DNA of 13,217 bases from the NCBI GenBank assembly GCA_018903055.1, contig JAHIPW010000166.1, forward strand, positions 1 through 13,217, written 5' to 3'. This document shows, piece after piece, positions 6,560-12,897 of this stretch. A program made the translations under genes and the position numbers. How positions within the stretch are numbered: position 1 is the first letter of the stretch; every line of letters starts with the position of its first letter. Source of the stretch: a bacterium. Its GTDB lineage: Bacteria > UBP18 > UBA7526. Under the pieces are notes generated by a model. That model made no database searches, was not told the origin of the DNA, and saw nothing but the letters and a program-made list of their open reading frames with translations.

Positions 6560-7816
6560 TTGATAGGAAAAATAATTATTCTAATTGTCTTACTTCTCCT
6601 CTCTGCTTTCTTCTCTGGCTCAGAGACCGCCCTCTTCTCTTTGAGTAAGCTGCGTATCCGAAGATTGGAGGAGAGGAAGAAAAGGGGGATTGAGGTGGTG
6701 AAGAGGCTCCTGGAAAATCCTCATCGCCTGATAACCACCATCCTTATTGGAAATATGGTAGTCAACATCGCGGCCTCTACAATAGTAACTGCTATTGCGA
6801 TTACTATTGCAACAAATCATGGTATACCTAATAGTGTAGGTGTTGGTATATCTATAGGCGTGATGACCTTCCTCCTTTTGATCTTTGGCGAAATTACACC
6901 CAAGACCTATGCCGTCCAGAATGCAGAGGCCATCAGCCTCCTGGTTGCCCGACCATTGGAGCTTTTCTCCATAGCCATCCTTCCCCTACGCCGGACGCTG
7001 GAATTGGCGAGCGATCTCTTTCTTCCCCTCTTCAGGAGCAAATATCCTCCTCGGGTCCCTTCGGTGACTGAGGATGAGATAAAGACCATGGTCACTGTTG
7101 GTGAGAAAGAAGGGGTATTGGGAGAGGAAGAGAGGGAGATGATCCACTCCATCTTCAAGTTTACTGACACCCAGGCCTTTGAGACCATGATCCCCCGCAC
7201 AGATATGGTCTGCTTGGAAGCAGATGCTACGGTGGGAGAGGCCCTGGACCTCATAAGGAAGACCGGCCACTCCCGCATCCCGGTCTATCAGGGAAGGACG
7301 GATAATATGGTGGGAATTGTCTATGCCAAGGATATTCTCTCCCACTTCAAAAAGGAGAATTACCAGTTGAAACTCCGGGATTTAGTACGTCCTCCCTATT
7401 TCATTCCGGAAACCAAGAGAGTTCCCAGTCTCTTAAAGGAGTTTCAGGAAAGAAAAATCCAGATGGCCCTGGTGGTCAATGAGTACGGAGGAATAGAGGG
7501 ATTGGTTACCCTGGAGGACTTGGTGGAGGAGATCGTGGGCGAGATTCCTCCCGAGTATCGGAAAGAGGAGAGGCTCATCGAAAGGATTGATCGACATACC
7601 CTGAGGGTATCCGGCCGCCTGGAGATCGATGAAGCGAATAGGGTGCTCAAGTTAAGACTTCCCGAGAATGGCTTTGAGACTATCGGGGGCTTCATCTTCA
7701 ACCTCATCGGTCGCGTCCCCAAAGAAGGGGAAGAGATAACTTATGGAAGACTCTCCTTCATTATTGAAAAGGCCACCCCCAAGAGAATCCTTTATGTAAG
7801 GATAGAAAGGAAGTAA
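6560..7816 (+). CDS. CNNM/CBS-domain membrane protein, CorC/HlyC type (first of tandem pair)
   Basis: Predicted integral membrane protein of the CorC/HlyC (CNNM) family, linked in other organisms to Mg2+/Co2+ export or resistance and often annotated as hemolysin. An N-terminal DUF21/CNNM domain has the FFSGSETALFSL signature near residue 16 and several helices (about 1-180). Two CBS domains follow (about 210-330; MIPRTDM, HSRIPVY, GIVYAKD, LEDLVEEIVGEI), then a CorC_HlyC C-terminal domain from about 340 (RVSGRLEIDEAN, GFETIGGFIF). I chose TTG 6560, preceded by GAGGA (6551-6555), giving 418 residues starting MIGKIIILIV. An in-frame ATG at 6440 would add 40 residues encoded by the hairpin cluster, with no resemblance to the family. 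The next gene starts in the overlapping stop (TAATG), so the two are translationally coupled. The transported ion is not known from sequence. Confidence 0.92.
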   Translation: MIGKIIILIVLLLLSAFFSGSETALFSLSKLRIRRLEERKKRGIEVVKRLLENPHRLITTILIGNMVVNIAASTIVTAIAITIATNHGIPNSVGVGISIGVMTFLLLIFGEITPKTYAVQNAEAISLLVARPLELFSIAILPLRRTLELASDLFLPLFRSKYPPRVPSVTEDEIKTMVTVGEKEGVLGEEEREMIHSIFKFTDTQAFETMIPRTDMVCLEADATVGEALDLIRKTGHSRIPVYQGRTDNMVGIVYAKDILSHFKKENYQLKLRDLVRPPYFIPETKRVPSLLKEFQERKIQMALVVNEYGGIEGLVTLEDLVEEIVGEIPPEYRKEERLIERIDRHTLRVSGRLEIDEANRVLKLRLPENGFETIGGFIFNLIGRVPKEGEEITYGRLSFIIEKATPKRILYVRIERK

Positions 7817-8811
7817 TGATTATTTGGCTTATACTGGCTATCGGTCTTTGCCTATTGCTTGCCGCTTTCTTCTCTGGCACAGAGACGGGAATGGTTTCTG
7901 TGAGCCGCATTCGGGTTGGGCATCTTGTAGAGAAGGGAAGTAAAAGGGCGCGGATTGTGGAGAACCTTCTCAAGAATCCGGATCGGATGCTGGCCGCCAC
8001 CCTGGTGGGAACAAATATCTCTTTAGTTACGGGAAGCGCTCTTGCTACCTTATTATTGGCGCGGTATTTTCCGGAGAGAGCAGCGCTTCTGGCCACTCTT
8101 ATCATGTCTCCCATAGTCATCATTTTTGCTGAGATCATTCCCAAGACGGTCTATCGCTATCATACAGATTACCTTACTTTCACTTCGGCCTATCCTCTCA
8201 AGTGGGCCTGTGACGTTTTTCGTCCTTTAATCTATTTCTTCACCTTTATTACCAATGGAATCATTCGGCTATTGAGGGGGAAGAAAAGAATAAAGAGCCC
8301 CTATGTTACCCGAGAAGAGTTACAATCTTTGGTGGGGATGGGTAGAAGGGAAGGGGTGCTCGAGACCACAGAAGAGGAACTCATCCATCGGGTCTTTGAG
8401 ATGGAAGAGACTACCATAGATAAGACTATGATTCCCAGAGAGAAGATAGTAGCCGTGAGAGAAGAGACCCTCTTAGAGGAGGTTTTGAGTCTGGCCATTA
8501 AGAAGGGCTTTATCCGCATCCCGGTCTATCGTGAGGATATAAAACATATCACAGGAATTATCTATGTCAAGGACCTTCTCTCCTATCCAAAATTAGAGAG
8601 GGAGAGGATGAAGGCCAAGGAGGTTATGCGTCCTGCCCACTATACCTCCCCGGACAAGAAGGTGAGCCAGCTCTTAAATACCCTTCGCCTGGCAAGAATC
8701 CATATGGTCATTGTAGTGGATAAGAAGAAGGAGACTTTAGGGTTGGTCACCATTGAGGACCTTTTAGAGGAAATTGTGGGCGAGATCGAGGAGGAGTATC
8801 GTGTGGACTAA
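7816..8811 (+). CDS. CNNM/CBS-domain membrane protein lacking CorC_HlyC domain (second of tandem pair)
   Basis: A 331-residue paralogue of the preceding gene. The N-terminal CNNM/DUF21 domain has FFSGTETGMVSVSRIR near residue 19 and several membrane helices (to about 160). Two CBS domains (about 205-325; MIPREKI, FIRIPVY, GIIYVKDLL, IEDLLEEIVGEIEEEY) end the protein almost at once, so the C-terminal CorC_HlyC domain of its neighbour is absent. The stop (TAA 8809-8811) comes just before a 42-base tandem repeat, which raises the possibility that the C-terminus was lost; however, CNNM-CBS proteins without that domain are common. ATG 7816 overlaps the upstream stop by one base and AAAGGAAG lies just before. 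The adjacent CNNM proteins may form a heterodimer (inference). Confidence 0.92.
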   Translation: MIIWLILAIGLCLLLAAFFSGTETGMVSVSRIRVGHLVEKGSKRARIVENLLKNPDRMLAATLVGTNISLVTGSALATLLLARYFPERAALLATLIMSPIVIIFAEIIPKTVYRYHTDYLTFTSAYPLKWACDVFRPLIYFFTFITNGIIRLLRGKKRIKSPYVTREELQSLVGMGRREGVLETTEEELIHRVFEMEETTIDKTMIPREKIVAVREETLLEEVLSLAIKKGFIRIPVYREDIKHITGIIYVKDLLSYPKLERERMKAKEVMRPAHYTSPDKKVSQLLNTLRLARIHMVIVVDKKKETLGLVTIEDLLEEIVGEIEEEYRVD

Positions 8812-8812
8812 A

Positions 8813-8914
8813 ATGACAGCGCGCTTCGCTTGCCCTGTCTCTGTCTGGCGACAGATGACAGCGCGCTTCGCTTGCCCTGTCTCTGTCTGGCGACAGATGA
8901 CAGCGCGCTTCGCC
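8813..8914 (+). repeat. 42-base tandem repeat, 2.4 copies
   Basis: Units begin ATGACAGCGCGCTTCGC at 8813, 8855 and 8897. The first two are identical over 42 bases; the third diverges after about 17 bases into hairpin copy 3. Each full unit ends with CTGTCTGGCGACAG, a 5-base stem hairpin that differs by one base from CTGTCTGCCGACAG in hairpin copy 1 (- strand). The array fills the gap between the second CNNM gene and the DUF502 gene. Confidence 0.9.
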
Positions 8915-8943
8915 TGTCTGCCGAAGCCTCGGCGCAGGCAGGC
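8912..8943. repeat. Hairpin repeat, CTGTCTGCCG family, copy 3 (with longer loop)
   Basis: GCCTGTCTGCCG at 8912-8923 and CGCAGGCAGGC ending at 8943 form the arms; aagcctcgg separates them, about ten bases longer than in copies 1 and 2. An outer GACAGC (8899-8904) / GCTGTC (8949-8954) pair may extend the stem. Confidence 0.75.
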
Positions 8944-8962
8944 TCTCCGCTGTCTTTTATTT

Positions 8963-8971
8963 GAGGAGGAG
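8963..8971 (+). promoter_or_regulatory. Strong ribosome binding site for DUF502 gene
   Basis: GAGGAGGAG sits 4 to 7 bases before ATG 8976, depending on register. It sets the start and excludes the in-frame TTG at 8961, which lies in front of it. Confidence 0.8.
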
Positions 8972-8975
8972 CAGT

Positions 8976-9599
8976 ATGTGGGTTAAAATAAAGAGATATT
9001 TTCTAACCGGTCTAGTTGCCATCCTGCCCCTGATGGTTACTATCTGGGTACTCTATCAATTCTTCCTTTTTATTGATAGTAGTTTAACGGTAATTATAAG
9101 GCCCCTCATTGAGCCTCTTAACCTTCCTCTGTCGTGGCTCTGGATGGGGAAGGGGCTGACCCTTCTGGCTATTCTCGTCCTGATTCTTTTAGTAGGACTT
9201 TTTGTGCGCAACGTTATTGGGAGAAGGCTTCTTGCCTGGGGAGAGGCTCTGTTCTATAGGGTCCCTATTGTGCGTCGCATCTATCCCTTTATCCGTCAGG
9301 TATCGAATGTTTTATTAGGCCAGAAGAAGAGGTTCTTTCAGAGGGTGGTCTTGGTGGAATATCCCAGAAAGGGAGTCTACTCCTTAGGCTTCGTTACCAA
9401 AGAGGCAGCGTCTGAGATTGAGAAGAAGGCCAAGAAAAGGTTACTTACTGTCTTCATCCCCACCACCCCCAATCCTACCAGTGGGGTAATCATGCTCTTT
9501 CCTAAAAAGGATACCATCCCCTTAGAGATGAGTGTTGAGGAAGGGATGAAACTCATTATCTCTGGAGGAACGGTCATTCCGCAAACGCCAAAACGCTAA
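8976..9599 (+). CDS. DUF502 family membrane protein
   Basis: A 207-residue membrane protein of the DUF502 family, whose function is not established. Two clear membrane helices are visible: residues about 8-32 (FLTGLVAILPLMVTIWVLYQ) and 60-80 (LTLLAILVLILLVGLFV). A soluble C-terminal part contains family-like IPIVRRIYPFIRQV-type sequence (here VPIVRRIYPFIRQVSNVL), LVEYPRKGVYSLGFVT and FIPTTPNPTSGVIMLFPK. The length is usual for the family. The start is fixed by a strong ribosome binding site. The last residues, PQTPKR, and the stop are encoded by AAACGC-type repeat text (CCGCAAACGCCAAAACGCTAA, about 9579-9599), so the natural end may have been replaced. It sits between the CNNM pair and the PTS genes; no functional link is evident. 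Confidence 0.9.
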   Translation: MWVKIKRYFLTGLVAILPLMVTIWVLYQFFLFIDSSLTVIIRPLIEPLNLPLSWLWMGKGLTLLAILVLILLVGLFVRNVIGRRLLAWGEALFYRVPIVRRIYPFIRQVSNVLLGQKKRFFQRVVLVEYPRKGVYSLGFVTKEAASEIEKKAKKRLLTVFIPTTPNPTSGVIMLFPKKDTIPLEMSVEEGMKLIISGGTVIPQTPKR

Positions 9600-9651
9600 A
9601 CGCTAAGTCGCCAAAATTTAAAACAAAAACGCCAAATTATTTTTGCGTTTT
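9579..9651 (+). repeat. AAACGC-type repeat text and hairpin before ptsH
   Basis: The words gcaaacgcc, aaaacgc, taaacgc, aaaacgc and gcgtttt crowd this stretch. The last two, AAAACGC (9626-9632) and GCGTTTT (9645-9651), pair as a 7-base stem with a 12-base loop. The repeat starts within the coding end of the DUF502 gene. There is no following T tract beyond the stem, so a terminator is doubtful. Confidence 0.6.
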
Positions 9652-9665
9652 AAAGAGATAGAGGT

Positions 9666-9932
9666 ATGCAAGAAAAAAGATTGGTCATTCAGAATAGAGC
9701 CGGCCTCCATGCCCGACCAGCGGCGCTATTCGTCCAAACAGCAAATAAGTTTGAGTCTCAGATAAAGGTGGCCAAGGAGGATCAGGAGGTAGATGGTAAA
9801 TCCATCATGGGGATTATGATGCTTGCTGCCGGAAAGGGGACTAGAATAAAAATTACTGCTGCAGGAGCAGATGAGAAGGAAGCTTTGGAGAAATTGGAAG
9901 AATTGATAAATAAGAAGTTTGGAGAAGAATGA
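9666..9932 (+). CDS. ptsH: Phosphocarrier protein HPr
   Basis: A small cytoplasmic phosphocarrier of the PEP:sugar phosphotransferase system, 88 residues, the normal size. The phosphorylated histidine is H15 in NRAGLHARPAA, accepting phosphate from enzyme I. Ser46 in DGKSIMGIMML fits the HPr kinase/phosphorylase regulatory site, so serine phosphorylation is possible if that kinase exists in the genome. The start gives the expected N-terminus MQEKRLVIQN; the purine-rich GAGG (9661-9664) is only one base from the ATG, unusually close, so initiation may be weak or rely on AAAGAGA (9652-9658). The end overlaps ptsI by four bases (ATGA), so the two are co-translated. No enzyme IIA/B/C gene is nearby, so target proteins are unknown. 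Confidence 0.97.
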   Translation: MQEKRLVIQNRAGLHARPAALFVQTANKFESQIKVAKEDQEVDGKSIMGIMMLAAGKGTRIKITAAGADEKEALEKLEELINKKFGEE

Positions 9933-11674
9933 TGCAAAAATTGAAGGGGATTCCCGCCTCTCCCGGAGTAGTGATGGGAAAGGTTTTCTTCCTGGACAAG
10001 GAAGAGTTCGAAATAAAAAAGAGACGCATCAGGGAAGATATGGTCTCTAAAAATATTTCTCGCTTCCAGGAAGCCCTGGCCAAAACAGAAGAAGAGATCA
10101 AAGAGATAAGGACCCAGGTTGCTAAAAGATTGGGGGAAGAGGAGGCCTATATCTTTGACGCCCACCTTCTAATCCTGAAAGACTCTTATTTAATAAAGAA
10201 AGTCACTCAGGGGGTGAAAGAGAAATTAATCAATGTAGAGTACGCTTTTTTCCAAGTCATGGAGACCCTCCGAGAGACTTTCGGTAGTATGGAAGATTCC
10301 TACCTAAAAGGAAGGGCAGCGGATATCAAGGATGTGGGTAGGAGGGTATTGAGGAATCTCCTGGGCAAGGAGAGGGAAACCCTGGCCACCCTGGAGGAGG
10401 AGGTTATCGTCGTGGCCCATGATCTCTCTCCTTCCGATACGGTATCCATGCACAAAGAGAAGGTCATCGGTTTTGCCACAGATATGGGAAGCAAGACTTC
10501 TCATACGGCAATCATGGCCCGAGCACTAGAGATCCCGGCCGTAGTGGGATTAAAAAATATTACTCAAAAAACACAGGCGATTGATACCTTGATTGTGGAT
10601 GGCAGTCATGGTTTAGTAATCATAAACCCAGATAAAGAGACCCTGAAGAGATATAAGAAAGATAAGGAATCCTTTGAAATCTTTGAACACGAGTTAGTCA
10701 AGTTAAGAGACCTTCCTGCTCAGACGCTCGATGGCCACCGGGTTATTTTAGCAGCCAATATCGAGGTTCCCGATGAGGTTAAATACGTCAAGGAGCACGG
10801 GGGAGAGGGGATTGGACTATATCGAACAGAATTTCTCCATTTAGGGAGGAGTGACCTTCCTTCTGTTGACGAGCAGTTTGAAGCCTATAAGGAGGTGGCC
10901 CGGGAACTTGCTCCTCATCCAGTGATTATCAGGACCCTGGATCTGGGGGGGGATAAGTTCCTATCCTATCTCAATCTCGCTCCAGAGATGAACCCCTTTT
11001 TAGGCCTAAGGGCCATCAGGCTCTGCCTGGCGGATATCCCTCTCTTCAAGGATCAACTGCGGGCTATATTGAAGGCCAGCACCTATGGAAATCTAAAGAT
11101 TATGTACCCCATGATCTCCGGGGCTGAGGAAGTAAAGAAGGCAAACCAGATATTGGAGGAGGTTGAGGAAGAGTTTAAAAAGAAAGGAATCCCTTTCAAT
11201 AAAGACTTGGAAGTAGGGGCCATGATCGAGATCCCTTCTGCGGCCCTCACCTGTGAATCTATTGCCAAGGAGGTGGACTTCTTCTCTATTGGAACCAACG
11301 ACCTCATTCAGTATGCCCTGGCCGTCGATAGGGTTAATGAGAACATCGCCTATCTCTATCAGCCCCTCCATCCTGCAGTACTTTCGCTTTTGAAGAGAAT
11401 CATTGATGGGGCACATAAAGCAGGGATCTGGGTAGGGATATGTGGGGAGATGGCCGGAGAACCCCTCTTTGCTCCCCTTCTATTAGGCCTGGGACTGGAT
11501 GAGTTTTCTATGAGCCCCATCGTCATTCCTGAGGTAAAGAAGGTCATTCGCTCTCTTACCCTAAAAGAAGCAAAAGAACTCTCCAGAAAGGCCTTGAAAC
11601 TTTCTACGGCCCAGGAGATCGAAGCTCTCCTTAAGGAAATGGTGGGGAAAATTATGCCGGAGGTGACCACTTAG
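9929..11674 (+). CDS. ptsI: Phosphoenolpyruvate-protein phosphotransferase (enzyme I)
   Basis: A cytoplasmic enzyme that takes phosphate from phosphoenolpyruvate and passes it to HPr, here encoded immediately upstream. At 581 residues it is full length. The N-terminal HPr-binding part is followed by the phosphohistidine domain with the active histidine at about 192 in GSKTSHTAIMARALEIPAVV. The PEP-binding TIM barrel shows GIGLYRTEFL, IRTLDLGGDK, NPFLGLRAIR, MYPMISG, FFSIGTNDLIQY and the catalytic cysteine at about 505 in GICGEMAGEP. ATG 9929 overlaps the ptsH stop; ATG 9932 is equally possible and has better spacing from GGAG (9921-9924). The ribosome binding site of the next gene lies in its last codons. 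Every motif expected for catalysis is present. Confidence 0.97.
   Translation: MMQKLKGIPASPGVVMGKVFFLDKEEFEIKKRRIREDMVSKNISRFQEALAKTEEEIKEIRTQVAKRLGEEEAYIFDAHLLILKDSYLIKKVTQGVKEKLINVEYAFFQVMETLRETFGSMEDSYLKGRAADIKDVGRRVLRNLLGKERETLATLEEEVIVVAHDLSPSDTVSMHKEKVIGFATDMGSKTSHTAIMARALEIPAVVGLKNITQKTQAIDTLIVDGSHGLVIINPDKETLKRYKKDKESFEIFEHELVKLRDLPAQTLDGHRVILAANIEVPDEVKYVKEHGGEGIGLYRTEFLHLGRSDLPSVDEQFEAYKEVARELAPHPVIIRTLDLGGDKFLSYLNLAPEMNPFLGLRAIRLCLADIPLFKDQLRAILKASTYGNLKIMYPMISGAEEVKKANQILEEVEEEFKKKGIPFNKDLEVGAMIEIPSAALTCESIAKEVDFFSIGTNDLIQYALAVDRVNENIAYLYQPLHPAVLSLLKRIIDGAHKAGIWVGICGEMAGEPLFAPLLLGLGLDEFSMSPIVIPEVKKVIRSLTLKEAKELSRKALKLSTAQEIEALLKEMVGKIMPEVTT
11659..11666 (+). promoter_or_regulatory. 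Strong ribosome binding site for pgi/pmi within ptsI
   Basis: GGAGGTGA lies eight bases before ATG 11675, inside the C-terminal codons of ptsI. It is the strongest such site in the window and suggests the isomerase is well translated as part of the ptsHI operon. Confidence 0.8.
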
Positions 11675-12739
11675 ATGATAAACCTTGATAATCTAAAGGA
11701 TATCAGAAAGTATGATAGGAAAGATATGGCCTATCTTTTGGCTGATTTTCCCGATCAATGTTCCCGGGCCATTAAGATAGCTTTGCAGGCCTCTCTTCCT
11801 TCGTACAAGAGAATTGACGAGATTCTGGTCTGTGGCATGGGGGGCTCAGGCATTGGAGGAGAGATATTGAAGAGTGTGGTAGAGAAGGAATTAAGAATTC
11901 CTCTGGTGATTAACAAGGACTACCACATCCCGGAGTTCGTTAGTCCCCAGACACTGGTCTTCTCTATCAGCTACTCGGGAAATACAGAAGAGACCCTCTC
12001 TGCCTATCGAGAAGCAGTAAAGAAGAAGGCCAAGATAGTTGCCATCACTACTGGGGGGAGATTGGCAGGATTGGCCAAGAGAAATAAGGTTCCCGTAATC
12101 TCTATACCTTCCGGGCTTCCTCCCCGAGCCTCTCTGGGCTATCTCTTTTTTTCCTTACTAATTACCTTAGAGCGCCTGGGACTGGTTAAGAATAAGAAGA
12201 AGGAATGCCAGGAGACCCTTCGGTTACTCAAAGATTTAAAAAAGAGATTCTCTCTCTCATCAAAAACAAGCTCTAACCAGGCCAAGAGAATAGCCCTTAG
12301 ATTATACCAGAATCTTCCCATCATCTATACCTCTCCCATCCTCTCCCCAGCCGGCCTGCGCTGGAAGGGACAGTTATCTGAGAATAGCAAGGTCTTAGCC
12401 TTCTCCAATACCTTTCCGGAACTCAACCATAATGAGATCGTTGGCTGGAGGTGCCTACCAGGAATTCTTAAGAGATGTTATCTCATCATCCTGTGCGATA
12501 AGAAGGACTCTCCCAGGATAAAGAAGAGAATAAAGATTACCTCTAAGATTATTAAAGATGAGGCAAGAGGCTTGGACTTCCTCTATTCTCAAGGAGAAAG
12601 CCTCCTTACCCGTCTCTTTTCTCTTATCTATCTTGGAGACTGGGTGAGTTACTATCTCGCTATATTGAATAGAATAGACCCTACCCCAGTAAAGGCCATC
12701 GACTACCTCAAGAGAGAATTAGCCAAGAAGAATAAATGA
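11675..12739 (+). CDS. Bifunctional phosphoglucose/phosphomannose isomerase (SIS family)
   Basis: A cytoplasmic SIS-fold isomerase of the bifunctional PGI/PMI family, interconverting glucose-6-P and fructose-6-P, and mannose-6-P and fructose-6-P. At 354 residues it is near family length. The first SIS domain contains GMGGSGIGG (54-62) and SYSGNTEET (99-107), which contact the sugar phosphate; GLPPRASLGYLF (147-158) holds the conserved arginine. The C-terminal bact-PGI_C region has SENSKVLAFSNTFPELNHNEIVGW, with E236 and H252 spaced 16 residues apart, as I recall for the catalytic Glu and His of the Pyrobaculum enzyme, and DPTPVKAIDYLKREL near the end. It abuts ptsI (stop at 11672-11674) and has a strong ribosome binding site, so it is in that operon. 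This family is best known from archaea and scattered bacteria, replacing classical pgi. It would supply fructose-6-P or mannose-6-P for sugar nucleotides. Confidence 0.93.
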   Translation: MINLDNLKDIRKYDRKDMAYLLADFPDQCSRAIKIALQASLPSYKRIDEILVCGMGGSGIGGEILKSVVEKELRIPLVINKDYHIPEFVSPQTLVFSISYSGNTEETLSAYREAVKKKAKIVAITTGGRLAGLAKRNKVPVISIPSGLPPRASLGYLFFSLLITLERLGLVKNKKKECQETLRLLKDLKKRFSLSSKTSSNQAKRIALRLYQNLPIIYTSPILSPAGLRWKGQLSENSKVLAFSNTFPELNHNEIVGWRCLPGILKRCYLIILCDKKDSPRIKKRIKITSKIIKDEARGLDFLYSQGESLLTRLFSLIYLGDWVSYYLAILNRIDPTPVKAIDYLKRELAKKNK

Positions 12740-12897
12740 TAATGGAAATCAGTTATTGGAAAACCGAAATCAGTAGAGAAAACAGAGAACAGAAGACGAA
12801 AAAAAATACTAATTTCCGATTTCAAATTTCCCTACAGTTTTCCGATTTCTACCAACTGTTTTCCGAACCCGGACATCCATCGAAAGCGGTGTAAGAA
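12740..12897. repeat. Spacer with GAAATCAG / TTTTCCGATTTC opposing repeats
   Basis: The left part is purine-rich: GAAATCAGT occurs at 12745-12753 and 12766-12774, and GGAAAAC at 12758-12764. The right part is pyrimidine-rich: TTCCGATTTC at 12814-12823 and 12840-12849, and GTTTTCCGA at 12837-12845 and 12858-12866. The two parts are loosely complementary and could form an imperfect hairpin around a central A-rich stretch. No gene is seen. A terminator for pgi/pmi or a promoter for the next gene may lie here but none is clear. Confidence 0.55.

Noticed and set aside
8813-8914. Possible CRISPR array
   Set aside because: The units are directly adjacent with no variable spacers, only 2.4 copies exist, and no cas genes are near.
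8961-8975. TTG 8961 as DUF502 start
   Set aside because: It lies before and within the GAGGAGGAG site that serves ATG 8976.
8774-8986. 70-codon open frame with a 14-residue repeated peptide
   Set aside because: It starts inside the second CNNM gene in another frame, runs through the 42-base tandem repeat and ends inside the start of DUF502; it has no ribosome binding site or family likeness. It is open only because the repeat length is divisible by three.
9626-9655. Intrinsic terminator before ptsH
   Set aside because: The T run is part of the stem itself, and AAAG follows; the stem is AT-rich and the loop long.
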